This document shows, in pieces, positions 44,357 to 53,655 of a stretch of DNA of 64,000 nucleotides (positions within the stretch are counted from its first letter, which is position 1; every line of letters starts with the position of its first letter). The notes below the pieces were generated by a model. That model searched no databases and had not been told where the DNA came from. It worked only from the letters and a program-made list of their open reading frames with translations. The position numbers and the translations under genes are program-made. The stretch lies in contig NZ_JACJJG010000002.1 in NCBI RefSeq assembly GCF_016899855.1, forward strand, positions 1 through 64,000. The letters are read 5' to 3'. This DNA is from Marseilla massiliensis. GTDB taxonomy: Bacteria; Bacteroidota; Bacteroidia; Bacteroidales; Bacteroidaceae.

Positions 44357-46966
44357 CTAAATATTCTCTTCTTCGGTCAACCCTCCGGTGTTGTCGGTCA
44401 TGTCACTGTCATTTGTCGACAAGTCCGTAGTATCATCCACGGTTGCCTCGCCGTCAGTTTCCCAATCCTTGCGGCTCTCAGCCTCGGCCACAGCCTCAAG
44501 GTCAGAACCCATCACCTTGCAAACACTCGAGATTACATCGTTCTTCTTTGTCAGGTTTATCAGCCTTACGCCCTGCGTGGCGCGCCCCATGACACGGCAG
44601 TCGGAAACTTTCAAGCGTATGAGTATTCCGCTCTTATTAATAATCATGAGATCGTTTTCGTCGGTTACTACCTTTATGGCAACAAGCCGTCCGGTCTTGT
44701 CGGTTATATTGAGCGTCTTGACGCCCTTACCGCCCCTGTTCGTCATACGGTAGTCCTCTACTTGGCTGCGCTTGCCGTAGCCGTTCTCGCTGACCACCAT
44801 TATAGTCTCGACATCGGGTCTGTTAACCACAACCATGCCTACTACTTCGTCGTCGCCGTCGTCGAGCTTCATGCCACGGACGCCCGTAGACACTCGTCCC
44901 ATGGCACGCACCGTGTTCTCGTTAAACCTCACGGCACGTCCGTTACGGTCAGCCATGAGCAGTTCGTTGCGTCCGTTGGTGAGACGCACACCTACCACCT
45001 CGTCACCCTCGAGCACGTTGATGGCGATAACGCCGTTGGCGCGCGGACGGCTGTATGCCTCGAGGCTGGTTTTCTTGATGAGTCCGCGCTTGGTGGCGAA
45101 GACTACGTAGTGGCTGTTGATAAATTCCTCATCGTCAAGACTGCCGCGCAGGCGGAGGAAAGCCTTGATACTATCGTCACTCTCAATGTTAAGCAGATTC
45201 TGTATGGCGCGCCCTTTCGAGTTCTTCGCGCCCTCGGGTATCTCGTAGCACTTCAGCCAGTAGCAGCGGCCCTTCTGCGTGAAGAACATCATGGTGTTGT
45301 GCATGGTGGCCGGGTAGATGTACTCGGTGAAGTCGTTGTCACGGCTGTGCGCCCCCTTGCTGCCCACTCCGCCGCGGGCTTGCTCGCGGAATTCGGACAG
45401 TGGCGTACGCTTGATGTATCCGAGATGGCTTATAGTTATGACTACGGGGTCGTTTGGATAGAAGTCCTCGGGGTTGAATTCCTCGCTCGAGTACTTGATT
45501 TCCGTACGCCGCTCGTCGCCGTATTTTTCCTTGACGGCTTGCAGTTCGTCCTTCATGACCTTCTTGCACAGCTCGGGGTCGTCGAGTATCGACTGCAGGT
45601 AGGCAATGCGCCGCTCTATCTCCTCGTACTCTGCGCGGAGCTGCTCCATGCGCAGGCCCGTGAGCTGGCTAAGACGCATGTCGACGATGGCCTTGGACTG
45701 CACCTCGTCGAAGCCGAATCGGCTCTCAAGGTTGCGCTGTGCGTCGGACGGCGTCTTCGAGGCCCGTATTATGTGCACTACCTCGTCAATGTTGTCGCAG
45801 GCCGTTATGAGGGCCTGAAGTATGTGCTCGCGCTCTCGTGCCTTGCGCAGTTCGTAGCGTGTGCGGCGTATAGTTATGTCGTGCCTGTGGTCAACGAAGT
45901 AGCGCACGCAGTCCTTCAACGTGAGCAAGCGTGGGCGTCCCTTCACCAAGGCGATGCAGTTGACCGAGAACGAGCTTTGCAGCGCCGTCATCTTGAACAG
46001 CTTGTTCAGTATGACATTGGCGTTGGCGTCCTTCTTAACGTCTATTACTATCCGCATGCCGTGGTAGTCAGACTCGTCGTTGACATTGCTTATTCCGTCG
46101 AGCCGCCCCTCCTTCACCAGGTCGGCGATATACTCTATGAGCTGCGCCTTGTTGACACCGTAGGGTATCTCGGTGACGACAATCTTGTCGTGCGCCTCGC
46201 CGCTCTCTATTTCGGCCTTGGCGCGCATTACTATGCGCCCGCGCCCCGTCTCGTAGGCGTCGCGCACTCCCTGTATGCCGTAGATATATGCCCCGGTGGG
46301 GAAGTCGGGCGCCTTGATGTACTGCATCAGTCCGTCGGTGTCGATGTCGGGATTGTCTATGTAGGCGCAGCAGCCGTCTATCACCTCGCCGAGGTTGTGC
46401 GTAGGTATGTTGGTGGCCATGCCCACGGCTATTCCGTTGCCGCCGTTGACGAGCAGGTTGGGTATCTTCGTCGGCATGACGGTAGGCTCCTGCAGGGAGT
46501 CATCAAAGTTGTTGGTCATGTCGACGGTGTCCTTGTCGAGGTCGTCCATGATGTGCTCGCCCATCTTCGACAGGCGGCACTCGGTGTATCGCATGGCCGC
46601 CGGCGAGTCGCCGTCAATGCTGCCGAAGTTACCCTGGCCGTCAACGAGCGTGTAGCGCATGTTCCAGTCCTGCGCCATACGCACCAGCGCTCCGTAGACT
46701 GAGCTGTCGCCGTGAGGGTGGTACTTACCGAGCACCTCACCTACCACGCGGGCGCATTTCTTGTATGGCTTGTCGCTCGTGTTGCCTATGCCCAGCATGC
46801 CGTAGAGAATGCGGCGATGTACGGGCTTGAAGCCGTCACGCACGTCGGGCAGCGCACGGGCCACAATCACCGACATTGAGTAGTCGATGTACGACGAGCG
46901 CATCTCGTCCTCGATGTTAATCTTGATTATCCTGTCCTGGTCGAACGTGTTGTTGTTATTGTCCAT
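44357..46966 (-). CDS. gyrA: DNA gyrase subunit A
   Basis: Breaks and rejoins DNA in the gyrase A2B2 complex to introduce negative supercoils. 869 residues. N-terminal breakage-reunion domain with [39 protein letters not shown] and the active-site tyrosine in AAMRYTE; coiled-coil region ~430-490; C-terminal beta-pinwheel with GyrA-box-like Q-R-G-G-x-G elements ([11 protein letters not shown]) and an acidic tail ([15 protein letters not shown]). The residue aligned with E. coli Ser83 is Ser and that with Asp87 is Gly. First gene of gyrA-TPR-TPR. Confidence 0.97.
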   Translation of the reverse strand: MDNNNNTFDQDRIIKINIEDEMRSSYIDYSMSVIVARALPDVRDGFKPVHRRILYGMLGIGNTSDKPYKKCARVVGEVLGKYHPHGDSSVYGALVRMAQDWNMRYTLVDGQGNFGSIDGDSPAAMRYTECRLSKMGEHIMDDLDKDTVDMTNNFDDSLQEPTVMPTKIPNLLVNGGNGIAVGMATNIPTHNLGEVIDGCCAYIDNPDIDTDGLMQYIKAPDFPTGAYIYGIQGVRDAYETGRGRIVMRAKAEIESGEAHDKIVVTEIPYGVNKAQLIEYIADLVKEGRLDGISNVNDESDYHGMRIVIDVKKDANANVILNKLFKMTALQSSFSVNCIALVKGRPRLLTLKDCVRYFVDHRHDITIRRTRYELRKAREREHILQALITACDNIDEVVHIIRASKTPSDAQRNLESRFGFDEVQSKAIVDMRLSQLTGLRMEQLRAEYEEIERRIAYLQSILDDPELCKKVMKDELQAVKEKYGDERRTEIKYSSEEFNPEDFYPNDPVVITISHLGYIKRTPLSEFREQARGGVGSKGAHSRDNDFTEYIYPATMHNTMMFFTQKGRCYWLKCYEIPEGAKNSKGRAIQNLLNIESDDSIKAFLRLRGSLDDEEFINSHYVVFATKRGLIKKTSLEAYSRPRANGVIAINVLEGDEVVGVRLTNGRNELLMADRNGRAVRFNENTVRAMGRVSTGVRGMKLDDGDDEVVGMVVVNRPDVETIMVVSENGYGKRSQVEDYRMTNRGGKGVKTLNITDKTGRLVAIKVVTDENDLMIINKSGILIRLKVSDCRVMGRATQGVRLINLTKKNDVISSVCKVMGSDLEAVAEAESRKDWETDGEATVDDTTDLSTNDSDMTDNTGGLTEEENI

Positions 46967-47458
46967 TTATCAGTTAGTTAAAATTCTCGATAAACGCCGC
47001 CTGAGGCCATTTGCTTGCGCTCTGCGGCGTTCTTGGTTGTTTTCAGCGTGCTAAATTACTGCTTTTCCTCGAATTACGAAAGGCTTTTCACGCAAAAAAA
47101 GCAAAACACGGGCATATTCGTTCTCCCCTCCTCCACGCTTCTCGCATGACCGTAATAAAGATAAGGATACAGGTACAGCTTGTCGTAACATGACGAAAGG
47201 ATCCTACTAAAGGTACGTGCGCACGTTATTTTAGTAATTATACATCTGGATTAGAAAATTTAACATATCACATAGATCATGTCTTCAGAAACAGGGCATT
47301 TTGATTCTTAAAAAGTAATATAGTCGCACAGATATAAAACACGCTTTCTTAATGAGTAAAAATACTTTCTTAAGGCACAAAATATCAATTTTCATTTACA
47401 CAAATACACTTTATTTAATGTTAATGTAAATAAAATAAGAAAAAATGTTCTTTTCGCA
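46967..47458. other. Geneless spacer upstream of gyrA and the surface-protein gene
   Basis: Divergent intergenic region. Near gyrA the leader has an 8-bp stem AACGCCGC (46993-47000) with GCGGCGTT (47024-47031) and a near-consensus -7 box TAATTTAG (47051-47058, minus). An imperfect 32-bp palindrome lies at 47205-47236 (TACTAAA...TTTAGTA around ACGTGC/GCACGT). The rest (47240-47458) is very AT-rich with no gene. Confidence 0.5.
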
Positions 47459-47488
47459 TTGTCATTTGAAAACAAATCGCTATCTTTG
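47459..47488 (+). promoter_or_regulatory. Surface-protein gene promoter
   Basis: TTG (47459-47461), 19 bp, TATCTTTG (47481-47488). Start expected near 47495, giving a leader of ~128 nt. Confidence 0.75.
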
Positions 47489-47494
47489 CCAAAG

Positions 47495-47622
47495 ATGACC
47501 ATTTGTTGCGTTCAATGGGAAAAGCGGCGCCATTGAGCGTGGTTGGGCGACAGCACACCGACAGGAAGTCAAGATGTAGCCCGTTATCAACCGCCGCTTA
47601 ATCTTAAATCAAACACATTCCT
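47495..47622 (+). promoter_or_regulatory. Structured 5' leader of the surface-protein gene
   Basis: Longer than other leaders in the window (mostly 10-55 nt). AAGCGGCG (47522-47529) pairs with CGCCGCTT (47592-47599), enclosing ~62 nt, and CAATGG/CCATTG form an alternative hairpin with the left arm (47513-47518 with 47530-47535). Such mutually exclusive pairing is what a regulatory leader would show, but no known riboswitch core is recognised. Confidence 0.4.
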
Positions 47623-50600
47623 ATGAGAAAGAGCCTACTATTACGTGCAATGGCCTTAGTGTCAGTTGTTTACGGACTTTCGGGGGGGGGTAAAATCCAT
47701 GCTCAGAACGGACAACCTCACTCTTTAAAGGCCGATGTTACATTCCAAGACGTTACACTTAGTTGGAAATCACCTGCAGACGAGATTGTTTTGCAGTGGC
47801 ATGACGACGAGGATTACAACGGCCTTGACGGTGTATTGAAAGACCCGCAAGGGGCAGTTGAGTTTTATGCGGCAAGCAAGTTTACGGCGGATGAGCTTGC
47901 CCCATATTCAGGACAGACAATTGACGCCGTGCGGTATTGGGAATACCGCGAAGTATTCAAAGCCTCAGTAATTATTTTTGAAGACGGCAAGGCTGTATAT
48001 GAGCAGAACGCCGACTTGTCTGAATTTGAAAAGAATTCGTGGCGTAACGTAAAGTTTGACAAGCCTTACACAATCCCGGAGGGTAAGGAAGTAATGATAG
48101 CAGTGAAGTTTTCGTGCGGACGCAACATGAGCTTCGTGGCTATCTGTGATCGCATACCGACCATCGGCAAAGGTAATCTATACTCATACGACGGCCAAAC
48201 ATGGCACAACGACTGCCCAGGCGACTTCCTCATAACCGCGCTCTTGCACAACGAAGCTACAACAGCACCTACAGGTTACAACGTATACCGTGACGATACA
48301 AAGGTCAATACCGAACTTTTGACCGACGCCACAAGCTATACATTGACTGGCGAGACGGAAGGAACGCATAAATATAAAGTAGGCGCTGTATATACTTCCG
48401 ACGAAAAGATGTCCGCCGAAGTTACTGCAAACGCAATGTCTGTATACAGTTGTCTGCCGTCCGTATCTGGCATTTCAGGCACTGCTGACCATCTTTCAGG
48501 CACGCTAACTTGGGCCACACCGCTTAAACGTGGCAGTGAAATGACTTGGAGCAACAAGGAATTGGCAAACGGAATAGGCGGAACTTCGTCGACAAATCCG
48601 CAGGTATGGATCATCCAACAGTTCTCACCAACAGACCTCGCGGCTTTCCCCGACCACCAGATAACAGCCATCAACTCTTACATCAAGAATGACGGAACAA
48701 TCACGACGGCCACGGCTTTCGTGATGAAAAACGGCGTGATAGACTATTTCGAGGAAATAAGCGCCGACGCAGTGGAGGCCATCAGCCCCGACGCCTGGAA
48801 CAAGTTTACGCTCGCAGAGCCGTACAAGATGGAACTGGGCAACGAATACGCCTTCGGCCTTTATTACAAACACACGACGGGCGGACACCCCGTAGGCGTT
48901 GACAACGGCGTCACCGTTGAAGGCAAAGGCAACACATTCTCTACCTCCGGGCCGTCATCAAGCGACTTTGGAAAGAGCGATCCTTACTGGAAAACACTGT
49001 CAAGCGGCGACATTGCAGGCAATTTCATGCTTACGGCCGACGTCGAGGCAATGAGCCCCGAGGCTGCAGAGCCCCAGACTATAGCCGGCTATGACGTTTA
49101 TCGTGACGGTGAAATAATAGCTTCAAACTTGACGGAAACCACATACAAAGATGAGGTGCCAGACCTCGGAACATACACTTATGCCATTGTGGAAAATGGC
49201 GAAAGCGGCGAGAAGTCAGAGCCCGCATCCTTCAATATGACATATACGCTGCCTTCTGAGTACACCGCTCCCGTGATAGTTGACTACGAACAGACTGGCA
49301 AAGACATTTCAATGTCATGGAGCTCGAACGCATATGAAATGAAAAAATACAGCACCGCAACCTACATCGCAGGCTTCGCCGAAGAAATTGCAATGATGTA
49401 TGGAGCAAGGTTTACCGCCGAAGAACTTGCCGACTATGCAGGCTACAAGCTCTATTCGATGACTTTCGGTATCGGCGAAGAACTTGATGCGTTCAGCCTG
49501 AAGGTAATAACAGAAGACGGAGAAGTACTTTATGAAGAACCGTTTGTCAAGGGTGACATCGAGCCCGGATACATTTACACTCTTACTTTTGAGGCTGACA
49601 AAGCCATAAAAATACCTGAAGGCAAGGACATTTACCTCGCTTATGATGCCACGTTGCCCGCAGGAGTGTCAGCGATACTGCTCGACGGTGGTCCCGAAGT
49701 CAATGGCGGAGCCGTTGTCAACCTGACCGGCGGCACGGGTCCATGGCTCAATCTCGGCACCATTGCCTCTGACTTTGCCGGCACGAATATCGTCATCAGC
49801 GCACTGGCTGTGGCAGACAATGCGAGCCAAAGCATGGCCAAGGCCCAGGCCGTACGCCTTAACGGCACGAAGCTTGACGGCCAAAGAATAGAGAAACTTG
49901 CTGCGGCAAAGATACGCAACGTCAATCTTGACGATGCAACCTTTGGCGTAGAACCGCTTATGAAGCAGGCAAAAACTCCGGCGAAATCCGCAGAAAAGCC
50001 TGTGGCAAAGAGCTATCGAATATACAGCAACGGCGAAATAGTGACTGAGACCGAAGCAACGGAATACACTACGACGTTGACCGACTACGGCGTATTCGAC
50101 TATTACATAACCACCGTATATGAAAACGGTTGGGAGTCGCCGGCGAGCGACGTGATGCGATTCACCAACACCATAGCACAGCGCACTGAAGCGCCCTACG
50201 ACCTGAAAGGAACGCCAGACGGCAAGAACCTGAACCTGACGTGGAAGCCAGTGTCCTCTGCGCCAGTGTTGACCTACAACACAGGCGAAGGTACGCTGAG
50301 AGGCATAGCAATGACCGGCAGTAGCGTTATCGAAAGTTACGTTGCTGTGAAATTCCCGGCATCAGAGATAGCCGATAAAGTAGGACAAGAGGTGTCACAC
50401 ATCACTTTCGGACTATATGAAAACGTTGCACTTACATTGTCCGTTTATGTCATGTATGGTGAGAATATTATTTACATGCAGGACGTAGATCCGTCAACTC
50501 TCGGCGAAAGGTTCACGACTGTGCGTCTTGACAAACCCGTGCCAGTTATTGCAGGGCAAGACCTGTCAGTGGGCTATTTCATCACATATAATTCAGGAGG

Positions 50601-51114
50601 CCATCCTTTACTTGGCTATGAAGGAGTAACGGTGACACCATATTACAGCGACCTCATCTCGTCATCGGCAACTCCTGATTACTGGAGATCGCTTACAGAA
50701 AACTACGGCTACGCCTGGAACTGGGCGATTTCTGCCACACTGAAGACGGCAGACCAGCAGCTTGAACCGCTGAAAGCCAAAGCTGCTGGCGACGAAGGCA
50801 TAACTTACACTGTCTACAGAGACGGTACACCTGTGCAGACAGGTATAACCGCTACCGAATTTGTTGTTGAGAATGCGGCGGAGGGAGTATACACCGTTAC
50901 CGCAACAGTTGACGGTGACGAGTCAGCCGAGTCCAACTCTGTAAATTACAGCACGCCAACCGGCATCGATGACGTGACAACAGCAGATGTCGACAGCCTC
51001 AAGCGTGGCCCGGTTTATACCGTTGACGGACGCATGGTGAACAGTGACGGCGACCTCAAAAAATTACCAAAGGGCATTTATATCATGGACGGGAAGAAGT
51101 TTATTGTCAAGTAA
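47623..51114 (+). CDS. Large secreted multi-domain surface protein with a poly-G tract
   Basis: 1163 residues. Signal peptide about residues 1-28 (MRKSLLLRAMALVSVVYG ... HAQ). Four homologous beta-rich modules of ~100 residues (about 83-165, 326-425, 581-680, 905-985) with a shared K/RFTADELAxYxGxxI pattern (ASKFTADELAPYSGQTI, ARFTAEELADYAGYKL), each followed by an FnIII-like segment starting GYNVYRD/GYDVYRD/YRIYSNG/YTVYRDG (about 213, 487, 796, 1060). The C-terminus (YTVDGRMVNSDGDL ... GIYIMDGKKFIVK) resembles the sorting tails of T9SS cargo. Nine G (47682-47690) lie in codons 20-23, in frame. Not an enzyme that I recognise; adhesion or glycan binding is possible. Own promoter, hairpin terminator behind. 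Confidence 0.82.
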   Translation: MRKSLLLRAMALVSVVYGLSGGGKIHAQNGQPHSLKADVTFQDVTLSWKSPADEIVLQWHDDEDYNGLDGVLKDPQGAVEFYAASKFTADELAPYSGQTIDAVRYWEYREVFKASVIIFEDGKAVYEQNADLSEFEKNSWRNVKFDKPYTIPEGKEVMIAVKFSCGRNMSFVAICDRIPTIGKGNLYSYDGQTWHNDCPGDFLITALLHNEATTAPTGYNVYRDDTKVNTELLTDATSYTLTGETEGTHKYKVGAVYTSDEKMSAEVTANAMSVYSCLPSVSGISGTADHLSGTLTWATPLKRGSEMTWSNKELANGIGGTSSTNPQVWIIQQFSPTDLAAFPDHQITAINSYIKNDGTITTATAFVMKNGVIDYFEEISADAVEAISPDAWNKFTLAEPYKMELGNEYAFGLYYKHTTGGHPVGVDNGVTVEGKGNTFSTSGPSSSDFGKSDPYWKTLSSGDIAGNFMLTADVEAMSPEAAEPQTIAGYDVYRDGEIIASNLTETTYKDEVPDLGTYTYAIVENGESGEKSEPASFNMTYTLPSEYTAPVIVDYEQTGKDISMSWSSNAYEMKKYSTATYIAGFAEEIAMMYGARFTAEELADYAGYKLYSMTFGIGEELDAFSLKVITEDGEVLYEEPFVKGDIEPGYIYTLTFEADKAIKIPEGKDIYLAYDATLPAGVSAILLDGGPEVNGGAVVNLTGGTGPWLNLGTIASDFAGTNIVISALAVADNASQSMAKAQAVRLNGTKLDGQRIEKLAAAKIRNVNLDDATFGVEPLMKQAKTPAKSAEKPVAKSYRIYSNGEIVTETEATEYTTTLTDYGVFDYYITTVYENGWESPASDVMRFTNTIAQRTEAPYDLKGTPDGKNLNLTWKPVSSAPVLTYNTGEGTLRGIAMTGSSVIESYVAVKFPASEIADKVGQEVSHITFGLYENVALTLSVYVMYGENIIYMQDVDPSTLGERFTTVRLDKPVPVIAGQDLSVGYFITYNSGGHPLLGYEGVTVTPYYSDLISSSATPDYWRSLTENYGYAWNWAISATLKTADQQLEPLKAKAAGDEGITYTVYRDGTPVQTGITATEFVVENAAEGVYTVTATVDGDESAESNSVNYSTPTGIDDVTTADVDSLKRGPVYTVDGRMVNSDGDLKKLPKGIYIMDGKKFIVK
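47682..47690 (+). repeat. Homopolymer G9 inside the signal peptide codons
   Basis: TCG GGG GGG GGT is in frame with nine G. Ten G give TAA immediately after the tract; eight G give a frame that stops at TAA after 11 further codons. Either change would end translation before residue 40. Confidence 0.9.
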
Positions 51115-51146
51115 CCGCATAATATACTGACATCCTGATACTTACA

Positions 51147-51181
51147 AAAGGCCGCAGTTTGCAATGCAAACTGCGGCCTTT
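51147..51181 (+). terminator. Surface-protein gene terminator, AAAGGCCG-family hairpin
   Basis: 16-bp perfect stem (51147-51162 with 51166-51181), loop AAT, core AAAGGCCGCAGTTTGC. Located 33 bp after the stop codon. The sequence belongs to the dispersed repeat family, so here a family copy seems to serve as terminator. A second core, GCGGTCTTTTGCGC, follows at 51194. Confidence 0.7.
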
Positions 51182-51424
51182 CATCATGCGTTTTGCGGTC
51201 TTTTGCGCTTCTAAAGGGCGCTAACGGGGGTCATTTGCAATTTGATTGTATGAAATATTACAATATAAGAACGTCGAAAAAGCCGATATGAATGTATATT
51301 CCCGCATGCACTAAACAGCGGATGAACCAATAATGCGACAGGCCGGTGACTTGCCGACGACGGTTAAAGAATTTGGCTGACGACACAGCTTTGCGTGTAA
51401 AGACATTTTCGGTAAATATCTGTC

Positions 51425-51542
51425 ATCTTTCAGTCTTGCGCTTAACAGCCTGGCCATCAGCTGTTTACAGACTGCCAGATGCCGTACTTACATCTGTCAG
51501 CCCGTTTCCCGTCAGTTGCAGGGATGAAGGAGACTGAAAGAT
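51425..51542. ncRNA. Candidate structured RNA in the geneless gap
   Basis: Closing stem ATCTTTCAGTCT (51425-51436) with AGACTGAAAGAT (51531-51542), 12 bp perfect. Inside: hairpin AACAGC (51444-51449) with GCTGTT (51460-51465), and CTGCCAGATG (51472-51481) with CATCTGTCAG (51491-51500), 9 of 10 paired. A further hairpin CAGCGT (51580-51585) with ATGCTG (51596-51601) follows. Strand and promoter not resolved; no known family recognised. No gene is seen in the surrounding 51182-52021. Confidence 0.35.
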
Positions 51543-52021
51543 ACTTACTCAATCTTTCAGCAGCAAACGTCTTGATAAACAGCGTGTTATCCTCTATGCT
51601 GACAGACTGACGGAGATTTAGCGAAAATTATCATCATTTGTTTACTTATAAAACACGGCTTTTTACCTTGCGATTCGCGTTCTTTTATATGGTAAAAGGC
51701 CACAAACGGATGTATCACTTGTTAATCAACGCTTTGCATCATAACGCTTTACAATCAACAAGTGCAAAATTAAATAGGAGTTAGAAGAACCGCCATTGAA
51801 TATTGGCGTTATTGACAATAACGGGCTTGAAACAAGATCTCTCTTATGCAGGAATTACGTTTTTTCGCTACTCATTTAAGCGTAAAGTCAAAAGAAATGA
51901 AAAGTGTACGTAAGGGATTATAAACAAAGCTACAACAGCAAACTGTTCCATATCGCCTAATACTGCATATCACACTGCGTTCAACTGATTACATCATTCA
52001 ATTTTCTGGCTCAAACCCACG
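51543..52021. other. Geneless region between the surface protein and nuoN
   Basis: Remainder of a 975-bp gap. It includes a repeat-family core (AAAAGGCCACAAAC near 51693) and otherwise mixed AT-rich sequence. One short plus-strand frame earlier in the gap (51346-51537) is not supported as a gene. Confidence 0.4.
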
Positions 52022-52078
52022 CATACATTAAGGCGGGCGGGCAGGGCTTACGCCCGGGCCCGTCCGCCTTAATGTATG
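52022..52078 (-). terminator. Strong hairpin after nuoN
   Basis: 21-bp stem (52022-52042 with 52058-52078) with one G-T pair, 15-nt loop, GC-rich top. It begins 11 bp after the nuoN stop. No T run follows, so it may be a 3'-end stabiliser rather than an intrinsic terminator. Confidence 0.65.
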
Positions 52079-52089
52079 TGACTATATGA

Positions 52090-53526
52090 CTATGCTGCTG
52101 CGGCAATCCAGTCGTAGAAGCAGCTGCATACGCCGAAGAGCAGTATGCCTGCCGTGCAAAGCGCGAGAGCCAGTTTTGTATTGCCGTCACTCTTAAACGT
52201 AGGCAGCGGCGCATCTGACTTCTTGATGTACATAGCCTTGACAATCAGCAGGTAGTAGTAAAGGCTCACCACAGTGTTTACCAACGCTATGAACACCACT
52301 ACGTACGTCAGCGGAGAGCCCTCGTGGGCAGCCGCCATGAACACGAAGAACTTGCTGAACATGCCGGCAAAAGGCGGTATGCCCGCCAGCGAGAACAGCG
52401 CGAAGGTCATCAGCAGCGAGAGCTTCGGGTTTGTGGTATAAAGACCGTCGTAAGCGTCCATGTCGGTAACGCCCCCGTTGTTCTCCTCAACAACTCCTAT
52501 CACTGCGAAGACAGCCATGTTAGCCACTACGTAAACCAGCACGTAGTACGACAGGGCGGCCACGCCCATGGCACTGTCGCCAATCGCCGCAAGCATGATA
52601 TATCCTGCCTGGGATATGGAGCTGAACGCCATGAAGCGCTTGAGGTCCTTCTGGCGTATGGCGAAGAGGTTGCCCACCGTTATCGTAAGCGCCACGAGAA
52701 TGTAGAGCACGTACGTCCAATACTCGGTAAGCGGCGCAAAAACCTTCATGAGAATGGCCATAAGCGTAAACGCAGCGGCTCCCTTGGAGATGACGCTCAA
52801 GTAGCCCGTAACCGTTGTAGGCGCTCCCTGGTAGGCATCAGCCGTCCAGAAGTGGAACGGCACGAGGCTTATCTTGAAGCCCAGACCGCTGAAGAAGAAC
52901 ACAAGACCCATCACACTCATCGTGAGATGCTGTTTCTGCGCAAGCGCCAAGGCAACGTCGTCAAAGTAAAGGGTGCCTGCCGCGCCGTATATGAACGATA
53001 TGCCGAACAGCATTACGCCGCTTGAGAACATGGCCGTAAGTATGAACTTGGCAGCGCCCTCAGCCGAGTTGTGGCGGTATTTGTCAAGAGCCACGAGACA
53101 CGCCATAGGCACAGACGCCATCTCAAGGCCGAGGAAGAACATCAGGAAGTGGCCCGCGCTCATCATCATGTTCATTCCGAGCAACGTGGATATTACCAGC
53201 ATGTAGAACTCGCCCTCCTTGAAGCTCGTGTCGGGACGGCTCAGCCACTTACGTGCCTGTATCGTCACGATTAGCGTACCGCCGGCGAGTATTGCCTTCA
53301 TCACGTTGACGGCCGCTGTGGTAACATACATGCCGCCGAAGGCCGACGTAGGCTCCTGAGGCACAGCAGACACTACCGTCTGCACAAGCAAGAGCAGGCA
53401 CACCAGCGGATTGAACCACCTGCGCTCCTGGCTGCGGCTCGACGCGAAGTCGGCAATGAAGACGATAATTAGGATAGCCATCAACGTGGCTTCCGGTATC
53501 ATGTTTAAAAATTGACTGTAATTCAT
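52090..53526 (-). CDS. nuoN: NADH-quinone oxidoreductase subunit N
   Basis: Antiporter-like membrane subunit of complex I that takes part in proton (or ion) pumping. 478 residues, about 14 helices. [27 protein letters not shown] carries the conserved Lys/His region, and [13 protein letters not shown] is the discontinuous helix typical for the Mrp-type subunits. Last gene of the operon; it is 129 bp after nuoM, a spacer filled with short repeats. Confidence 0.95.
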   Translation of the reverse strand: MNYSQFLNMIPEATLMAILIIVFIADFASSRSQERRWFNPLVCLLLLVQTVVSAVPQEPTSAFGGMYVTTAAVNVMKAILAGGTLIVTIQARKWLSRPDTSFKEGEFYMLVISTLLGMNMMMSAGHFLMFFLGLEMASVPMACLVALDKYRHNSAEGAAKFILTAMFSSGVMLFGISFIYGAAGTLYFDDVALALAQKQHLTMSVMGLVFFFSGLGFKISLVPFHFWTADAYQGAPTTVTGYLSVISKGAAAFTLMAILMKVFAPLTEYWTYVLYILVALTITVGNLFAIRQKDLKRFMAFSSISQAGYIMLAAIGDSAMGVAALSYYVLVYVVANMAVFAVIGVVEENNGGVTDMDAYDGLYTTNPKLSLLMTFALFSLAGIPPFAGMFSKFFVFMAAAHEGSPLTYVVVFIALVNTVVSLYYYLLIVKAMYIKKSDAPLPTFKSDGNTKLALALCTAGILLFGVCSCFYDWIAAAA

Positions 53527-53540
53527 TGTTCTTGTTTTTT

Positions 53541-53650
53541 AAGTTGACAAGTTGACGAGAGACGGGCAAACAAGGAGATTTCACTTGTAGCATTTCGGCC
53601 GTCAAGCAGGCATTTCTCCTCGTCTGCTTGTTTACTTGTCACTTGTCTGC
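53541..53650. repeat. Heptamer-type repeats between nuoM and nuoN
   Basis: Units such as AGTTGAC, AAGTTGAC and, on the other side, ACTTGTC, ACTTGTC, TACTTGTC. The two halves are roughly inverse complements of each other (GACAAGTTGACGAG against CTCGTCTGCTTGTTTACTTGTC), so the spacer could fold into one long hairpin within the operon message. Confidence 0.5.
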
Positions 53651-53655
53651 TTTCA

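Noticed and set aside
44762-46702. 646-codon open frame on the plus strand, opposite gyrA
   Set aside because: It lies fully inside gyrA, which is certain by sequence. The long frame is a side effect of the GC-rich codon use of gyrA; its composition (Val/His/Tyr-rich, no motif) does not look like a protein.
51346-51537. 63-codon frame in the gap before nuoN
   Set aside because: No promoter or family match; it overlaps the paired segments of the RNA candidate, which explain the sequence better.
52324-53025. 233-codon frame opposite nuoN
   Set aside because: Shadow of nuoN; rich in Arg/His/Glu with no motif.
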